NCBI RefSeq assembly: GCF_020523985.1
Contig: NZ_JAIVKM010000001.1
Coordinates: 372,001-436,000 of the forward strand
Direction: 5' to 3'
Length of the DNA stretch: 64,000 bases
DNA from: Mangrovibacter yixingensis
GTDB taxonomy: Bacteria; Pseudomonadota; Gammaproteobacteria; Enterobacterales; Enterobacteriaceae
A program made the position numbers and the translations under genes. The notes beneath the pieces were generated by a model. It saw only the letters and a program-made list of their open reading frames with translations. It searched no databases and was not told the DNA's origin. This document shows positions 49,941-60,596 of this stretch, piece by piece (positions within the stretch are counted from its first letter, which is position 1; each line of letters begins with the position of its first letter).

Positions 49941-49970
49941 TTTACCCAGATCATAAAAAGAGTGGGTAAA
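49941..49970. promoter_or_regulatory. Candidate ZraR enhancer between zraP and zraS
   Basis: A perfect inverted repeat TTTACCCA-N14-TGGGTAAA, about 85-95 bases upstream of the zraP -24 element, the usual distance for an activator site. It could serve zraP and zraSR together. I could not find a clear -24/-12 element facing zraS. Confidence 0.6.
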
Positions 49971-50027
49971 AAAGTTACACTTGTTCGACCGGGTTAAACT
50001 CACCAGGCAGTGCCAGGGGGATACATC

Positions 50028-51773
50028 ATGTGGAGTGACTCCAGACGAACATTTTTTGGCTTATCGCCCTGGCTGATGGTGGGGTTATCAGTCGTGCTGG
50101 GGCTTGCCGTGCTTGGGTTATCCTTGCGCAGTACGCAACAGGAGCGGGTGTACCTGCAACAAAACCTGAATAACCGGGCTGATGCCATTGTCTGGGCGCT
50201 GGAAACCGGTGCGCGAATGAGCATGAATGGCGGCCGGGATAACCGCCTGCAAACCCTGGTTGAGCAAACGGCTCACCAGCCAGGCGTTATCTTTCTGATG
50301 ATGACCGATGATAACGGCACTATCCTGGCGCACAGCGATGCCAGCCGGGTAGGGCAGCAACTGCCAGAAAACCAGCGCCCCTTGCCCCAACAGCCCGATA
50401 CCTGGCGCAGGCAGATAAAACTGAGTGATGGCAGGCAGGTTTTCCAGGTCTGGCAGCGGTTTAACCCCTTGCGTGGGCGCGGCATGATGGGCGGCGGCAA
50501 CGGAATGATGCGCATGATGGGCGGCTACGATGACGGGGCAGGCAACGCCTTGCCACAATGGGTTGCGGTAGGTATCGACCCGGCCAGTTTTGAAACCACC
50601 TTTGCGCAAACCCGGCGTAACAATTACCTGCTGGCCCTACTAGTGATTTTGCTCGGTATGGCGGGGTTTATCTCCCTGTTTTGGGCCCACAATTACCGGC
50701 GTTCTCAGTCACTTTTGCGCGACACCAGGGCGATGGCCGACGAAGTGATTGCCAGCTTGCCTTTAGCGTTGCTCACCTGCGATACCCGGCAGCGCATCAT
50801 TTCCGCTAATCGCCAGGCTATTGATTTACTGCGCTTACCGCAGCCCTGGGAAAAACACCCTTTAGCGCAGGTGGAAGGGCTGGACTGGGCTGCAATACGC
50901 ACCGCCATGGCAGATAGTGGGCGCTTACTGGAGCGGGAGTATCAGCTCAACAGCGCCGGGGGGCATCAAATCCCGGTCAGTATCAGTGCTTCACCTGTGC
51001 GTGGCGATGGTGGGCAAGTTACCGGCACGGTATTTGTGCTGCGCGACCTGACAGAAGTAAAACAGCTTCAGGCGCAGGTTGAACGCCAGGCTCGCCTGAG
51101 CGCATTAGGTGAAATGGCGGCCGGTGTGGCTCATGAAATCCGCAACCCACTCAGTTCGATTAAAGGCCTGGCAACTTACCTGGGCGGTAAATTCTCTCAA
51201 GAAGCGCCAGAACATTTGGCTGCACGGACTTTATCTGAAGAGGTGGACAGGCTGAACCGGGTAGTTTCTGAACTGCTGGATTTTGCCAGGCCCGGTGAAT
51301 TTTCCCTGCAACCGGGTGATATCACACCCGTTATCGAGCGGGCGCTTCGCCTGGTGCAAAGTGATGCCACGAATAAACATCTCTCACTGGTGTTTTTGCC
51401 CTGCGGGCCGCTGCCTGACGTGGAGCATAACGCCGACCGGCTGGCTCAGTGCCTGCTGAATCTGGTTATCAACGCCATCCAGGCGACCCCCGAAGGCGGC
51501 ACGATTTCGGTGGCGGTACGGGTGGTGAATGCTGGCACCAAACTGGCCGTGTCAGTTGCAGACAATGGCAGTGGTATCGACAAACAACATTTAAGCGAAA
51601 TTTTTACACCGTATTTCACAACCAAACCCAGCGGAACCGGGCTGGGCCTTGCCATTGTTCACCAAATTATTGAAAAACACCGGGGTGAAATCACCGTAGA
51701 AAGCGAGCCTGGCACAGGCAGTGTTTTCACCCTCTGGTTACCGATTTACCGGAGTGAAAACCATGAAAAATAA
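50028..51773 (+). CDS. zraS: Sensor histidine kinase ZraS with PAS domain
   Basis: 581-residue inner-membrane kinase (E. coli ZraS 465). It has a first helix at ~12-35, a periplasmic sensor of ~170 residues with a Met/Gly-rich loop (RGRGMMGGGNGMMRMMGGYD), a second helix near 205-225, a PAS domain (~250-350) that E. coli ZraS lacks, HisKA (AAGVAHEIRNPLSSIKG, phospho-His) and HATPase (NLVINAIQATPEGG, DNGSGI, GTGLGLAI). The ATG at 50028 follows GGGGGA. It overlaps zraR by 11 bases. Confidence 0.92.
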   Translation: MWSDSRRTFFGLSPWLMVGLSVVLGLAVLGLSLRSTQQERVYLQQNLNNRADAIVWALETGARMSMNGGRDNRLQTLVEQTAHQPGVIFLMMTDDNGTILAHSDASRVGQQLPENQRPLPQQPDTWRRQIKLSDGRQVFQVWQRFNPLRGRGMMGGGNGMMRMMGGYDDGAGNALPQWVAVGIDPASFETTFAQTRRNNYLLALLVILLGMAGFISLFWAHNYRRSQSLLRDTRAMADEVIASLPLALLTCDTRQRIISANRQAIDLLRLPQPWEKHPLAQVEGLDWAAIRTAMADSGRLLEREYQLNSAGGHQIPVSISASPVRGDGGQVTGTVFVLRDLTEVKQLQAQVERQARLSALGEMAAGVAHEIRNPLSSIKGLATYLGGKFSQEAPEHLAARTLSEEVDRLNRVVSELLDFARPGEFSLQPGDITPVIERALRLVQSDATNKHLSLVFLPCGPLPDVEHNADRLAQCLLNLVINAIQATPEGGTISVAVRVVNAGTKLAVSVADNGSGIDKQHLSEIFTPYFTTKPSGTGLGLAIVHQIIEKHRGEITVESEPGTGSVFTLWLPIYRSENHEK

Positions 51774-53145
51774 CCCTGAAACCTTGCTGGTAGTGGATGA
51801 CGACCCAGGGCATCGCATTATGCTGATTACCTTGCTTACCGAATGGGGCTACCAGGTTCAGGGCGCGGAAGATGGCGCAACCGCTATTCGTTTGTGCCAT
51901 GAAACCCCTTTCGACCTGGTATTGATGGATATTCGCATGGCCGGGCTTAACGGCATTGAAGCCTTAACGCAAATTAAAGCCTGGAACCCGGCGATTATAG
52001 TGCTCATCATGACCGCCTGGGCTAATACTGAAACAGCCGTTTCGGCGATGAAAGCGGGCGCGTATGACTACCTCACCAAGCCGCTGGATTTTGATGAACT
52101 CAAAATGACCATTGAGCGGGCTCTGGATCATGTGGCGCTTAGTAGTGAAAACCAGCAACTGCGCGATGTACTGGCAACCCAGCTTCAGTTACAAGAAGGC
52201 ATGGTGGCGCGCAGTGATGCCATGCGCCAGGTAATGAACCTGGTACAGGCAGTGGCTCCCAGTGAGGCAACGGTATTGATTGGCGGAGAATCGGGCACTG
52301 GCAAAGAGCGCATTGCCCGCCTGATTCACGACAACAGCCCCCGGCGTAATGGGCCGTTTATCGCCATTAATTGCGGTGCATTGAGTGAAAACCTGCTGGA
52401 ATCTGAATTGTTCGGCCACGTTAAAGGCGCTTTTACCGGAGCAGAAAAAGCCCGTCCCGGCCGCTTTGCCGCGGCGAACAAAGGCACGTTATTTCTGGAT
52501 GAAATTGGCGAAATGCCACTGCCCATGCAGGTCAAGTTACTGCGTGTTATCCAGGAACGTGAAGTGCAGCGCCTTGGCGAAGACCAGCCCCAGAAGATTG
52601 ATGTGCGTCTGTTAGCGGCAACCAACCGCGATTTACAGGAAAGGGTGGCTAACGGAGAATTTCGCCAGGACCTGTGGTATCGCCTTAATGTGGTGTCGAT
52701 TACCTTACCGCCATTGTGCGAACGCGTGGAAGATATCCCACTCCTGGCGGATACCTTTCTTACCCGGTTTGCCAAACGTAACGGCAAACAACTCAAAGGC
52801 TTTACCCCCCAGGCAATGGATCGCATGTTGAAATACCGCTGGCCGGGCAATATCCGTGAACTGGAAAATGCAGTAGAGCGGGCGGTGGTACTGGCGATAG
52901 GCGACTATGTGGGTTTGCAAGTGCTGCCACCCACACTCAATCCGGGTGATGACCAGGAACCCTCTCCACTGGTGTTTGATAATATGTCCCTTGAAGAGAT
53001 AGAGCAGGCGGCTATTGCCCGTATGTTGGAAGTGACCGGGGGCAATAAAAGTGAGGCGGCCCGTCGCTTAGGGATTACCCGTAAAACCTTGCACCAGAAA
53101 ATTTCCCGTGACACGGGGGAAAATGACCAGGGTTCTTCAGCATGA
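51763..53145 (+). CDS. zraR: Sigma-54 response regulator ZraR
   Basis: 460-residue NtrC-family regulator. The receiver domain has VVDDDPGHR and phospho-acceptor Asp in LVLMDIRMAG. The AAA+ domain has Walker A GESGTGKE, the sigma-54 contact loop GAFTGA, Walker B GTLFLDEIGE and PGNIRELENA. A Fis-type HTH (SEAARRLGITRKTLHQKI) closes the protein. The start MKNNPETLLVVDDD overlaps the zraS stop. It should bind the zraP-zraS intergenic region. Confidence 0.95.
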   Translation: MKNNPETLLVVDDDPGHRIMLITLLTEWGYQVQGAEDGATAIRLCHETPFDLVLMDIRMAGLNGIEALTQIKAWNPAIIVLIMTAWANTETAVSAMKAGAYDYLTKPLDFDELKMTIERALDHVALSSENQQLRDVLATQLQLQEGMVARSDAMRQVMNLVQAVAPSEATVLIGGESGTGKERIARLIHDNSPRRNGPFIAINCGALSENLLESELFGHVKGAFTGAEKARPGRFAAANKGTLFLDEIGEMPLPMQVKLLRVIQEREVQRLGEDQPQKIDVRLLAATNRDLQERVANGEFRQDLWYRLNVVSITLPPLCERVEDIPLLADTFLTRFAKRNGKQLKGFTPQAMDRMLKYRWPGNIRELENAVERAVVLAIGDYVGLQVLPPTLNPGDDQEPSPLVFDNMSLEEIEQAAIARMLEVTGGNKSEAARRLGITRKTLHQKISRDTGENDQGSSA

Positions 53146-53218
53146 GCATGCTGTTTATCTGCTTACTCTGGCCCGGTATAGTAGCGGGCCATTACTAACC
53201 TGTTTCTGCGAGAGAACC

Positions 53219-53500
53219 ATGGCCCGACCGAAAATACCCCGTAATATCTGCGGGCGCCCGGCAAACAGTTGTTTTAAGCCTAACGGTATCCCAATGAACA
53301 GCCTGGAACGGGTGACAATGGATGAAGACGAATTTGAGGCAATGCGCCTGGTAGACCTTAATGGCATGCAGCAACTGGAAGCGGCCGCACTTATGCAGGT
53401 GTCACGGCAAACTTTGGCAAACCTGGTGAAACGAGCGCGTGCCAAAGTGGCGGACTGCCTGGTGAACGGCAAGGCACTGGATCTTGCGGGCCGGGACTGA
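53219..53500 (+). CDS. DUF134 (UPF0251) helix-turn-helix protein
   Basis: 93 residues. Start MARPKIPRNICGRPA with a small Cys-containing segment (CGRPANSCFKP), then a sigma-70 region 4-like HTH (LNGMQQLEAAALMQVSRQTLANLVKRAR). DUF134 proteins usually neighbour NifX/NifB-like cofactor-domain genes, and one follows 126 bases downstream. Likely a DNA-binding metal- or redox-responsive regulator of that neighbour. GAGAG precedes the ATG. Confidence 0.88.
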   Translation: MARPKIPRNICGRPANSCFKPNGIPMNSLERVTMDEDEFEAMRLVDLNGMQQLEAAALMQVSRQTLANLVKRARAKVADCLVNGKALDLAGRD

Positions 53501-53542
53501 TGTAGAACCAGAGGTCACTGTTTAACAAAACCCTCAGTAATT

Positions 53543-53588
53543 GGCATATGCCATTAATGGTGCTATATATGGCATATGCTATTAATGG
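53543..53588. promoter_or_regulatory. Tandem palindromic operator candidate
   Basis: Two 18-base units, GGCATATGCCATTAATGG (53543-53560) and GGCATATGCTATTAATGG (53571-53588), lie 28 bp apart between the DUF134 gene and the NifX-like gene. The first unit contains two perfect palindromes, GGCATATGCC and CCATTAATGG. This is the signature of a dimeric regulator binding twice; the DUF134 protein is the obvious candidate. Confidence 0.7.
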
Positions 53589-53626
53589 CGTATGGCCAGC
53601 CTAGCGCTTTTACTGAGGACTCCACT

Positions 53627-54142
53627 ATGACGATTGCTATTCCCCGCCTGAAAGGGCAGTTATCTCCCCACTTCACCAAAGCAGATTCATTCGCGCTGTA
53701 CACAGACAAAGGCGAAATGCTGGATGAATTTGTTAACCCGGCTTTTGCTGAGTGCACCTGTGAAGCAAAACGCGCGCTGTTTACTACGTTGCAGAATAAA
53801 CAAGTCACTTGCATTGTTGTTCGTAATATTGGCCAACATATGCTTGGCAAATTACTGGATGCTGGCATGCGCGTATTACAGGCTGCCACACGCGATATCA
53901 CGGCAACACTGGCACTTTTGGCAACGGATAACGCACAGGTGTTGCAACTCACCGCCGCCGAACAGGGCCGCCCATCTCTGCACCATGGGGAACACCACGG
54001 CCAGTGTGAACATGCACAGGGTCAGCACGGCGAAGGCCATGCCTGTTGCCATGGCACACCTACACAAGCCACACATGCGCCAATAAATATCACGGGGATT
54101 GCTCCCACATGTTGTTGTGGTGGGCACCATCATCATGATTGA
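53627..54142 (+). CDS. NifX/NifB-C-like cofactor-binding protein with His/Cys-rich tail
   Basis: 171 residues. The first ~115 are a dinitrogenase iron-molybdenum-cofactor (NifX/NafY/NifB C-terminal) domain: MTIAIPRLKGQLSPHFTKAD, CTCEAKRALFTTL, VVRNIGQHMLGKLLDAGM. The tail is metal-ligand rich (HHGEHHGQCEHAQ, HACCH, CCCGGHHHHD). Such stand-alone proteins carry metal clusters; here it could store or deliver iron or another metal. It follows tandem palindromes and precedes the anf operon, but a terminator separates them. Confidence 0.85.
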   Translation: MTIAIPRLKGQLSPHFTKADSFALYTDKGEMLDEFVNPAFAECTCEAKRALFTTLQNKQVTCIVVRNIGQHMLGKLLDAGMRVLQAATRDITATLALLATDNAQVLQLTAAEQGRPSLHHGEHHGQCEHAQGQHGEGHACCHGTPTQATHAPINITGIAPTCCCGGHHHHD

Positions 54143-54200
54143 GGGTACGGCCTGAAGCCCTGGAAACCACCGTTTTTTATGTCCTACGGTTACTCTTATT

Positions 54201-54223
54201 AACCCCGTTTTACGGGGTTTTTT
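54201..54223 (+). terminator. Terminator before the anf cluster
   Basis: A perfect 8-bp stem AACCCCGT/ACGGGGTT with a 3-base loop and a run of T residues. It isolates the anf operon from upstream transcription. Confidence 0.9.
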
Positions 54224-54239
54224 ACTCAATAATGCAGAG

Positions 54240-54283
54240 TTACCTTTTGGAACTATTTCTGGCTATTCTGTACTTTCCCGAAC
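54240..54283 (+). promoter_or_regulatory. Two AnfA enhancer sites upstream of anfH
   Basis: Site 1 TTAC-CTTTTG-GAAC (54240-54253) and site 2 GTAC-TTTCCC-GAAC (54270-54283) fit the VnfA/AnfA enhancer pattern GTAC-N6-G(A/T)AC; site 1 has one mismatch. Their centres are 30 bp apart, about three helical turns. Site 2 is 117 bases before the -24 GG. The same double arrangement occurs before anfA. Confidence 0.75.
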
Positions 54284-54343
54284 GTTTTATTTCTCGGTTT
54301 CTTGCCTTTATTCGGGTATTTTCTGGGATTAATGTCACGTTAA

Positions 54344-55315
<972 letters not shown>

Positions 55316-55347
55316 TTATCTTTTTATCTTAGCGCGTTGTTATTGGT

Positions 55348-57357
<2,010 letters not shown>

Positions 57358-57371
57358 CGTAGGGGGTTGCA

Positions 57372-58760
57372 ATGTCCTGTGAATTGAAAGCGAAAGACAG
57401 AACCGGGGTGATCAATCCCATCTTTACTTGCCAGCCAGCCGGTGCGCAGTATGTCAGCATCGGCGTAAAAGACTGCATTGGTATCGTCCATGGTGGTCAG
57501 GGCTGTGTCATGTTTGTGCGCTTACTTATCTCCCAACACCTGAAAGAGAGCTTTGAAATTGCCTCTTCCTCCGTGCATGAAGATGGTGCGGTTTTCGGTG
57601 CGCTGGACCGGGTTGAACAGGCGGTTGACGTGCTGCTGATGCGTTATCCCCATGTCAAAGTGATCCCAATTATCACCACGTGCTCGACCGAAGTCATTGG
57701 TGATGATGTTGACGGCGTGGTGCGCAAACTCAACGAAGGCTTACTGAAAGAAAAATATGCCGGGCGTGAAGTACACCTGATCCCGATTCATACCCCGAGC
57801 TTTGTGGGTAGCATGATTAGCGGCTACGACGTCACGGTACGTGACTTCGTGAAATATTTCGCTACCAAAAGCGAACCCAATGGCAAGCTGAACCTGATAA
57901 CCGGCTGGGCAAACCCAGGCGATGTCACGGCACTGAAACACCTGTTGTCCGAAATGGAAGTCGATGCCACGGTATTGTTTGAAATTGAGGATTTTGACTC
58001 CCCCTTGATGCCTTATGGCAACACTGTGTCTCATGGCAACACAACTATCGAAGACCTGACCGGTACGGCAAATGCCTGCGGTACGCTGGCCCTTAACCGC
58101 TATGAAGGCGGTAAAGCGGCACGTTACCTGGAAGAAAAATTCGAAATACCCACCATTATTGGCCCGTCACCTATTGGCATCCGTAACACCGATACATTTT
58201 TGCAGAATGTCAAAAACCTGACAGGCAAAGCGATTCCAGAATCGCTGGTGCGTGAACGTGGTGTGGCGTTGGATGCATTGACCGACCTGGTGCACATGTT
58301 CCTTGCCGACAAAAAAGTGGCGATTTATGGCAGCCCGGATCTGGTTATCGGCCTGGCTGAATTCTGCCTGGATCTGGAAATGAAGCCCGTATTGCTGCTG
58401 TTAGGTGACGACAACGCCGGGTATGAAAAAGACCCGCGTATCGATGCCCTGCGCCAGAATGTGGTGCATGACATGGAAATCATCACCAACGCTGATTTGT
58501 GGGAGATGGAAAAACGCATCACCCAGGATGGATTAAAACTGGATTTGATCCTCGGGCATTCCAAAGGGCGCTTCACAGCCATTGATAACCAAATCCCCAT
58601 GGTGCGGGTTGGCTTCCCAACCTATGACCGTGCCGGGTTGTGGCGCCACCCGGTGGTGGGTTATGCCGGTGCCATCTGGCTGGCTGAACAAATGGCGAAC
58701 GCCCTGTTTACCGATATGGAATACAAGAAAAACAAAGAGTGGCTGCTTAATGTCTGGTAA
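57372..58760 (+). CDS. anfK: Iron-only nitrogenase beta subunit AnfK
   Basis: 462 residues, the Azotobacter AnfK length. P-cluster ligands Cys20 (PIFTCQPAG), Cys45 (GGQGCVMFVR) and Cys104 (ITTCSTEVIGDDV). It pairs with AnfD across the P-cluster and supplies the docking face for AnfH. AGGGGGTTGCA lies before the ATG. A 10-bp hairpin follows the gene. Confidence 0.97.
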   Translation: MSCELKAKDRTGVINPIFTCQPAGAQYVSIGVKDCIGIVHGGQGCVMFVRLLISQHLKESFEIASSSVHEDGAVFGALDRVEQAVDVLLMRYPHVKVIPIITTCSTEVIGDDVDGVVRKLNEGLLKEKYAGREVHLIPIHTPSFVGSMISGYDVTVRDFVKYFATKSEPNGKLNLITGWANPGDVTALKHLLSEMEVDATVLFEIEDFDSPLMPYGNTVSHGNTTIEDLTGTANACGTLALNRYEGGKAARYLEEKFEIPTIIGPSPIGIRNTDTFLQNVKNLTGKAIPESLVRERGVALDALTDLVHMFLADKKVAIYGSPDLVIGLAEFCLDLEMKPVLLLLGDDNAGYEKDPRIDALRQNVVHDMEIITNADLWEMEKRITQDGLKLDLILGHSKGRFTAIDNQIPMVRVGFPTYDRAGLWRHPVVGYAGAIWLAEQMANALFTDMEYKKNKEWLLNVW

Positions 58761-58792
58761 TAACGCGGGCTATTAACTGCGTTAATCCACCC

Positions 58793-58818
58793 GGCAACCA
58801 GGTTTCATCCTGGTTGCC
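58793..58818 (+). terminator. Hairpin after anfK
   Basis: A perfect 10-bp stem GGCAACCAGG/CCTGGTTGCC with a 6-base loop and no T-tract. It probably protects the anfHDGK 3' end or lowers expression of the accessory genes downstream, which have no visible promoter of their own. Confidence 0.6.
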
Positions 58819-58837
58819 ATCACTACAGGATCCCGCA

Positions 58838-59272
58838 ATGAAATCACTGTTGTTTGAAAGCGATGCACAGCGTTTTATGCGCAGCTATGAACATGCTCAG
58901 GGTTACCATTTCCGCGCCCGTTGCCTGGCAGAGCAAGGGCGTTCGGCCAGCCTGATATTCAATGTCGCCGCTGTTGCGGTTGAGTGCTACCTCATTGCAC
59001 TGTGCGGGCTGCACGGCATTTTGCCCTTCAACCATAACTACCGCAGCCTGGTAATGAGTGCGGAAGAAAAAGTCGTACTGGGCGAAGAGCTTAAGCGCCG
59101 TATTCTGGCTCTTGATGACCTGTTTGGGCTGTGCTCCATAGATGATTATTACCACGGCGTTCCTGGCGATGATGACGCCCGGCGCATTGTGGCTGTCTGT
59201 GCCGCCCTTGACGGGCTCATTCTTGAAGAACAGCGCAGGCTGGTTAACCCACCCGGAGGGCAGCACGTATGA
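58838..59272 (+). CDS. HEPN-like accessory protein of the anf operon, unknown function
   Basis: 144 residues, predicted all-helical. SASLIFNVAAVAVECYLIAL ... LPFNHNYRSLV recalls HEPN-fold proteins, but the catalytic R-x4-6-H motif of HEPN RNases is not evident. Five cysteines (residues 29, 50, 56, 99, 121) and a DDYYHGVPGDDDARR segment are notable. It sits between anfK and the Anf3-like gene and overlaps the latter by four bases, so it belongs to the operon. A role in assembling, sensing or protecting the enzyme is possible; none is shown. Confidence 0.75.
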   Translation: MKSLLFESDAQRFMRSYEHAQGYHFRARCLAEQGRSASLIFNVAAVAVECYLIALCGLHGILPFNHNYRSLVMSAEEKVVLGEELKRRILALDDLFGLCSIDDYYHGVPGDDDARRIVAVCAALDGLILEEQRRLVNPPGGQHV

Positions 59273-59772
59273 ACATTGTGGCAAACCCGATGGCGGGCCA
59301 TCCCCACGGCGAGATGCGCCGTGATGAACGAGAAATCACAGACCCACAACAGATAGACACGTTATTACGTAATGGCCGGGTGATGTATATCGCACTCAGC
59401 CAGCAGAACGTGCCTTTTATGGTGCCGGTTTTTTATGTCTGGAATGGTACTGCGCTTTATTTTCACTCGGCCCGTAGTGGTACCAAAATTCGCATTCTCA
59501 AAGAAAACAGCGCGGTCTGTTTTGCTGTTTCCCAGTATGAAGGCGTTATTGAAGATGACATTGCCTGCGATTTTGAGGCACGCCACCGTACCGTTATTGG
59601 CCTGGGTAATGCCTGTTTTGTCGATGACGACGCTGAAAAACTGGCCATGCTGCACCAACTGATGGGGCGTTTTACGGATAAAAAATTCACTTTTCCACAA
59701 GCAAACCTGAAAGCAACACAGGTTATACGCATTGATATCACCAGTATGAAAGGTAAACAGCACGGGTTTTAA
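59269..59772 (+). CDS. PPOX-fold flavin/haem protein, Anf3-like
   Basis: 167 residues of the pyridoxamine-5'-phosphate-oxidase-like split barrel: MRRDEREITDPQQIDTLLRNG, MVPVFYVWNGTALYFHSARSGTKI and a later VIGLGNACFVDD. Near its start are His residues (GHPHGEM) suited to haem ligation. By fold and position it corresponds to Anf3, described in Azotobacter as a haem- and flavin-containing oxidase that consumes oxygen during Fe-only nitrogen fixation. The assignment to Anf3 is by context. Confidence 0.75.
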   Translation: MNIVANPMAGHPHGEMRRDEREITDPQQIDTLLRNGRVMYIALSQQNVPFMVPVFYVWNGTALYFHSARSGTKIRILKENSAVCFAVSQYEGVIEDDIACDFEARHRTVIGLGNACFVDDDAEKLAMLHQLMGRFTDKKFTFPQANLKATQVIRIDITSMKGKQHGF

Positions 59773-59790
59773 CCCGTAACGGGAGGCAAG

Positions 59791-60408
59791 ATGAATATTG
59801 CCGTATTTCTCGACAAACAAGGGGTTACCTGTGGCATTTGGCAGGCGGCAACGCTCGGATTGTTTGCACCGCGTAATTCTGGCTGGCAGGCGATAGTGCA
59901 GGTGCCGTTATCGGTGAACCGGGAGATGTTGCCAGAAGATGTGCGCCACCAGGTAATGGCTGCCGCACGCGCATTACCTGGCTGCCGCCATATTGTCGCC
60001 AGTGAAATCACGGGAGCCGTGAAAGCCTGGCTCGATGGCTTGGGGTTTACCATGTGGCAATGTGCCGGACGCCCGGAAAGCTTCCTTGAACGGCTGAATA
60101 ACCAGGTAATGCAACGTGCGCCAACGGTTGTCGCGCTACCAAAATCTTTTATTCAGCCAAGTGAAAAACAGGGGGAGTTTAAGGCAGATTTGATAGCCGC
60201 ACTCTATGAAACTGAGGGGCATGCGTCACGGCGTATCCTGATTCCTTTTTTGTTTAAAGGGCAGTTTACCAGGCTGGAAATTACCTGTGACCACTTGCCC
60301 CGCTGGTTTTCCCGCACGCTGGCAAAGCTTGCTTATTCGTATGATGTCACCACGAAAAGTGATGGACTATTGCAGGTGGTTGTCAGCAAGTCAGGAAATC
60401 GTTCGTAA
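59791..60408 (+). CDS. anfO: Iron-only nitrogenase accessory protein AnfO
   Basis: 205 residues of the AnfO family, which occurs only with Fe-only nitrogenase. N-terminal MNIAVFLDKQGVTCGIW and a middle block ALPGCRHIVASEITGAVKAWLDGLGFTMWQCAG resemble the NifX/NafY-type fold. Required for full Fe-only diazotrophic growth in Azotobacter; its biochemistry is unknown. GGGAGGCAAG precedes the ATG. Last gene of the rightward operon before the anfA promoter. Confidence 0.85.
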   Translation: MNIAVFLDKQGVTCGIWQAATLGLFAPRNSGWQAIVQVPLSVNREMLPEDVRHQVMAAARALPGCRHIVASEITGAVKAWLDGLGFTMWQCAGRPESFLERLNNQVMQRAPTVVALPKSFIQPSEKQGEFKADLIAALYETEGHASRRILIPFLFKGQFTRLEITCDHLPRWFSRTLAKLAYSYDVTTKSDGLLQVVVSKSGNRS

Positions 60409-60411
60409 AAT

Positions 60412-60456
60412 GTTCCTAAATGTACACATGATTGGCTGAAATGTACGAACAAGAAC
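60412..60456 (+). promoter_or_regulatory. Two AnfA enhancer sites upstream of anfA
   Basis: GTTC-CTAAAT-GTAC (60412-60425, reverse orientation) and GTAC-GAACAA-GAAC (60443-60456) are both exact fits to GTAC-N6-GAAC. Their centres are 31 bp apart, again three helical turns. They also fall within a larger inverted repeat, GTTCGTA (60401) with TACGAAC (60444). The second site is 91 bases before the -24 GG. Confidence 0.75.
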
Positions 60457-60538
60457 ACTTTTTTAAATCACACCTATTCGGATTGCAAATAAATCATTAT
60501 AAATCAGTTAATTAAATAATTTGGTGCGAAGGCGAATC

Positions 60539-60554
60539 TGGCGTTTATTTTGCA
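60539..60554 (+). promoter_or_regulatory. Sigma-54 promoter of anfA
   Basis: TGGCGTTTATTTTGCA: GG and GC exactly 10 bases apart, with TTTTGCA at -12. The transcript would start about 30 bases before the anfA ATG. An activator gene driven by sigma-54 with AnfA-type enhancers implies positive autoregulation. Confidence 0.87.
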
Positions 60555-60596
60555 CTGACCTCTGTAAGCCGAATACCAGCCAAAACAAGGAGAATT

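Noticed and set aside
53586-53600. TGGCGTATGGCCAGC as a sigma-54 promoter for the NifX-like gene
   Set aside because: GG-N10-GC spacing is right, but the -12 region is CAGC rather than TTGC and it overlaps the palindromic operator; too weak.
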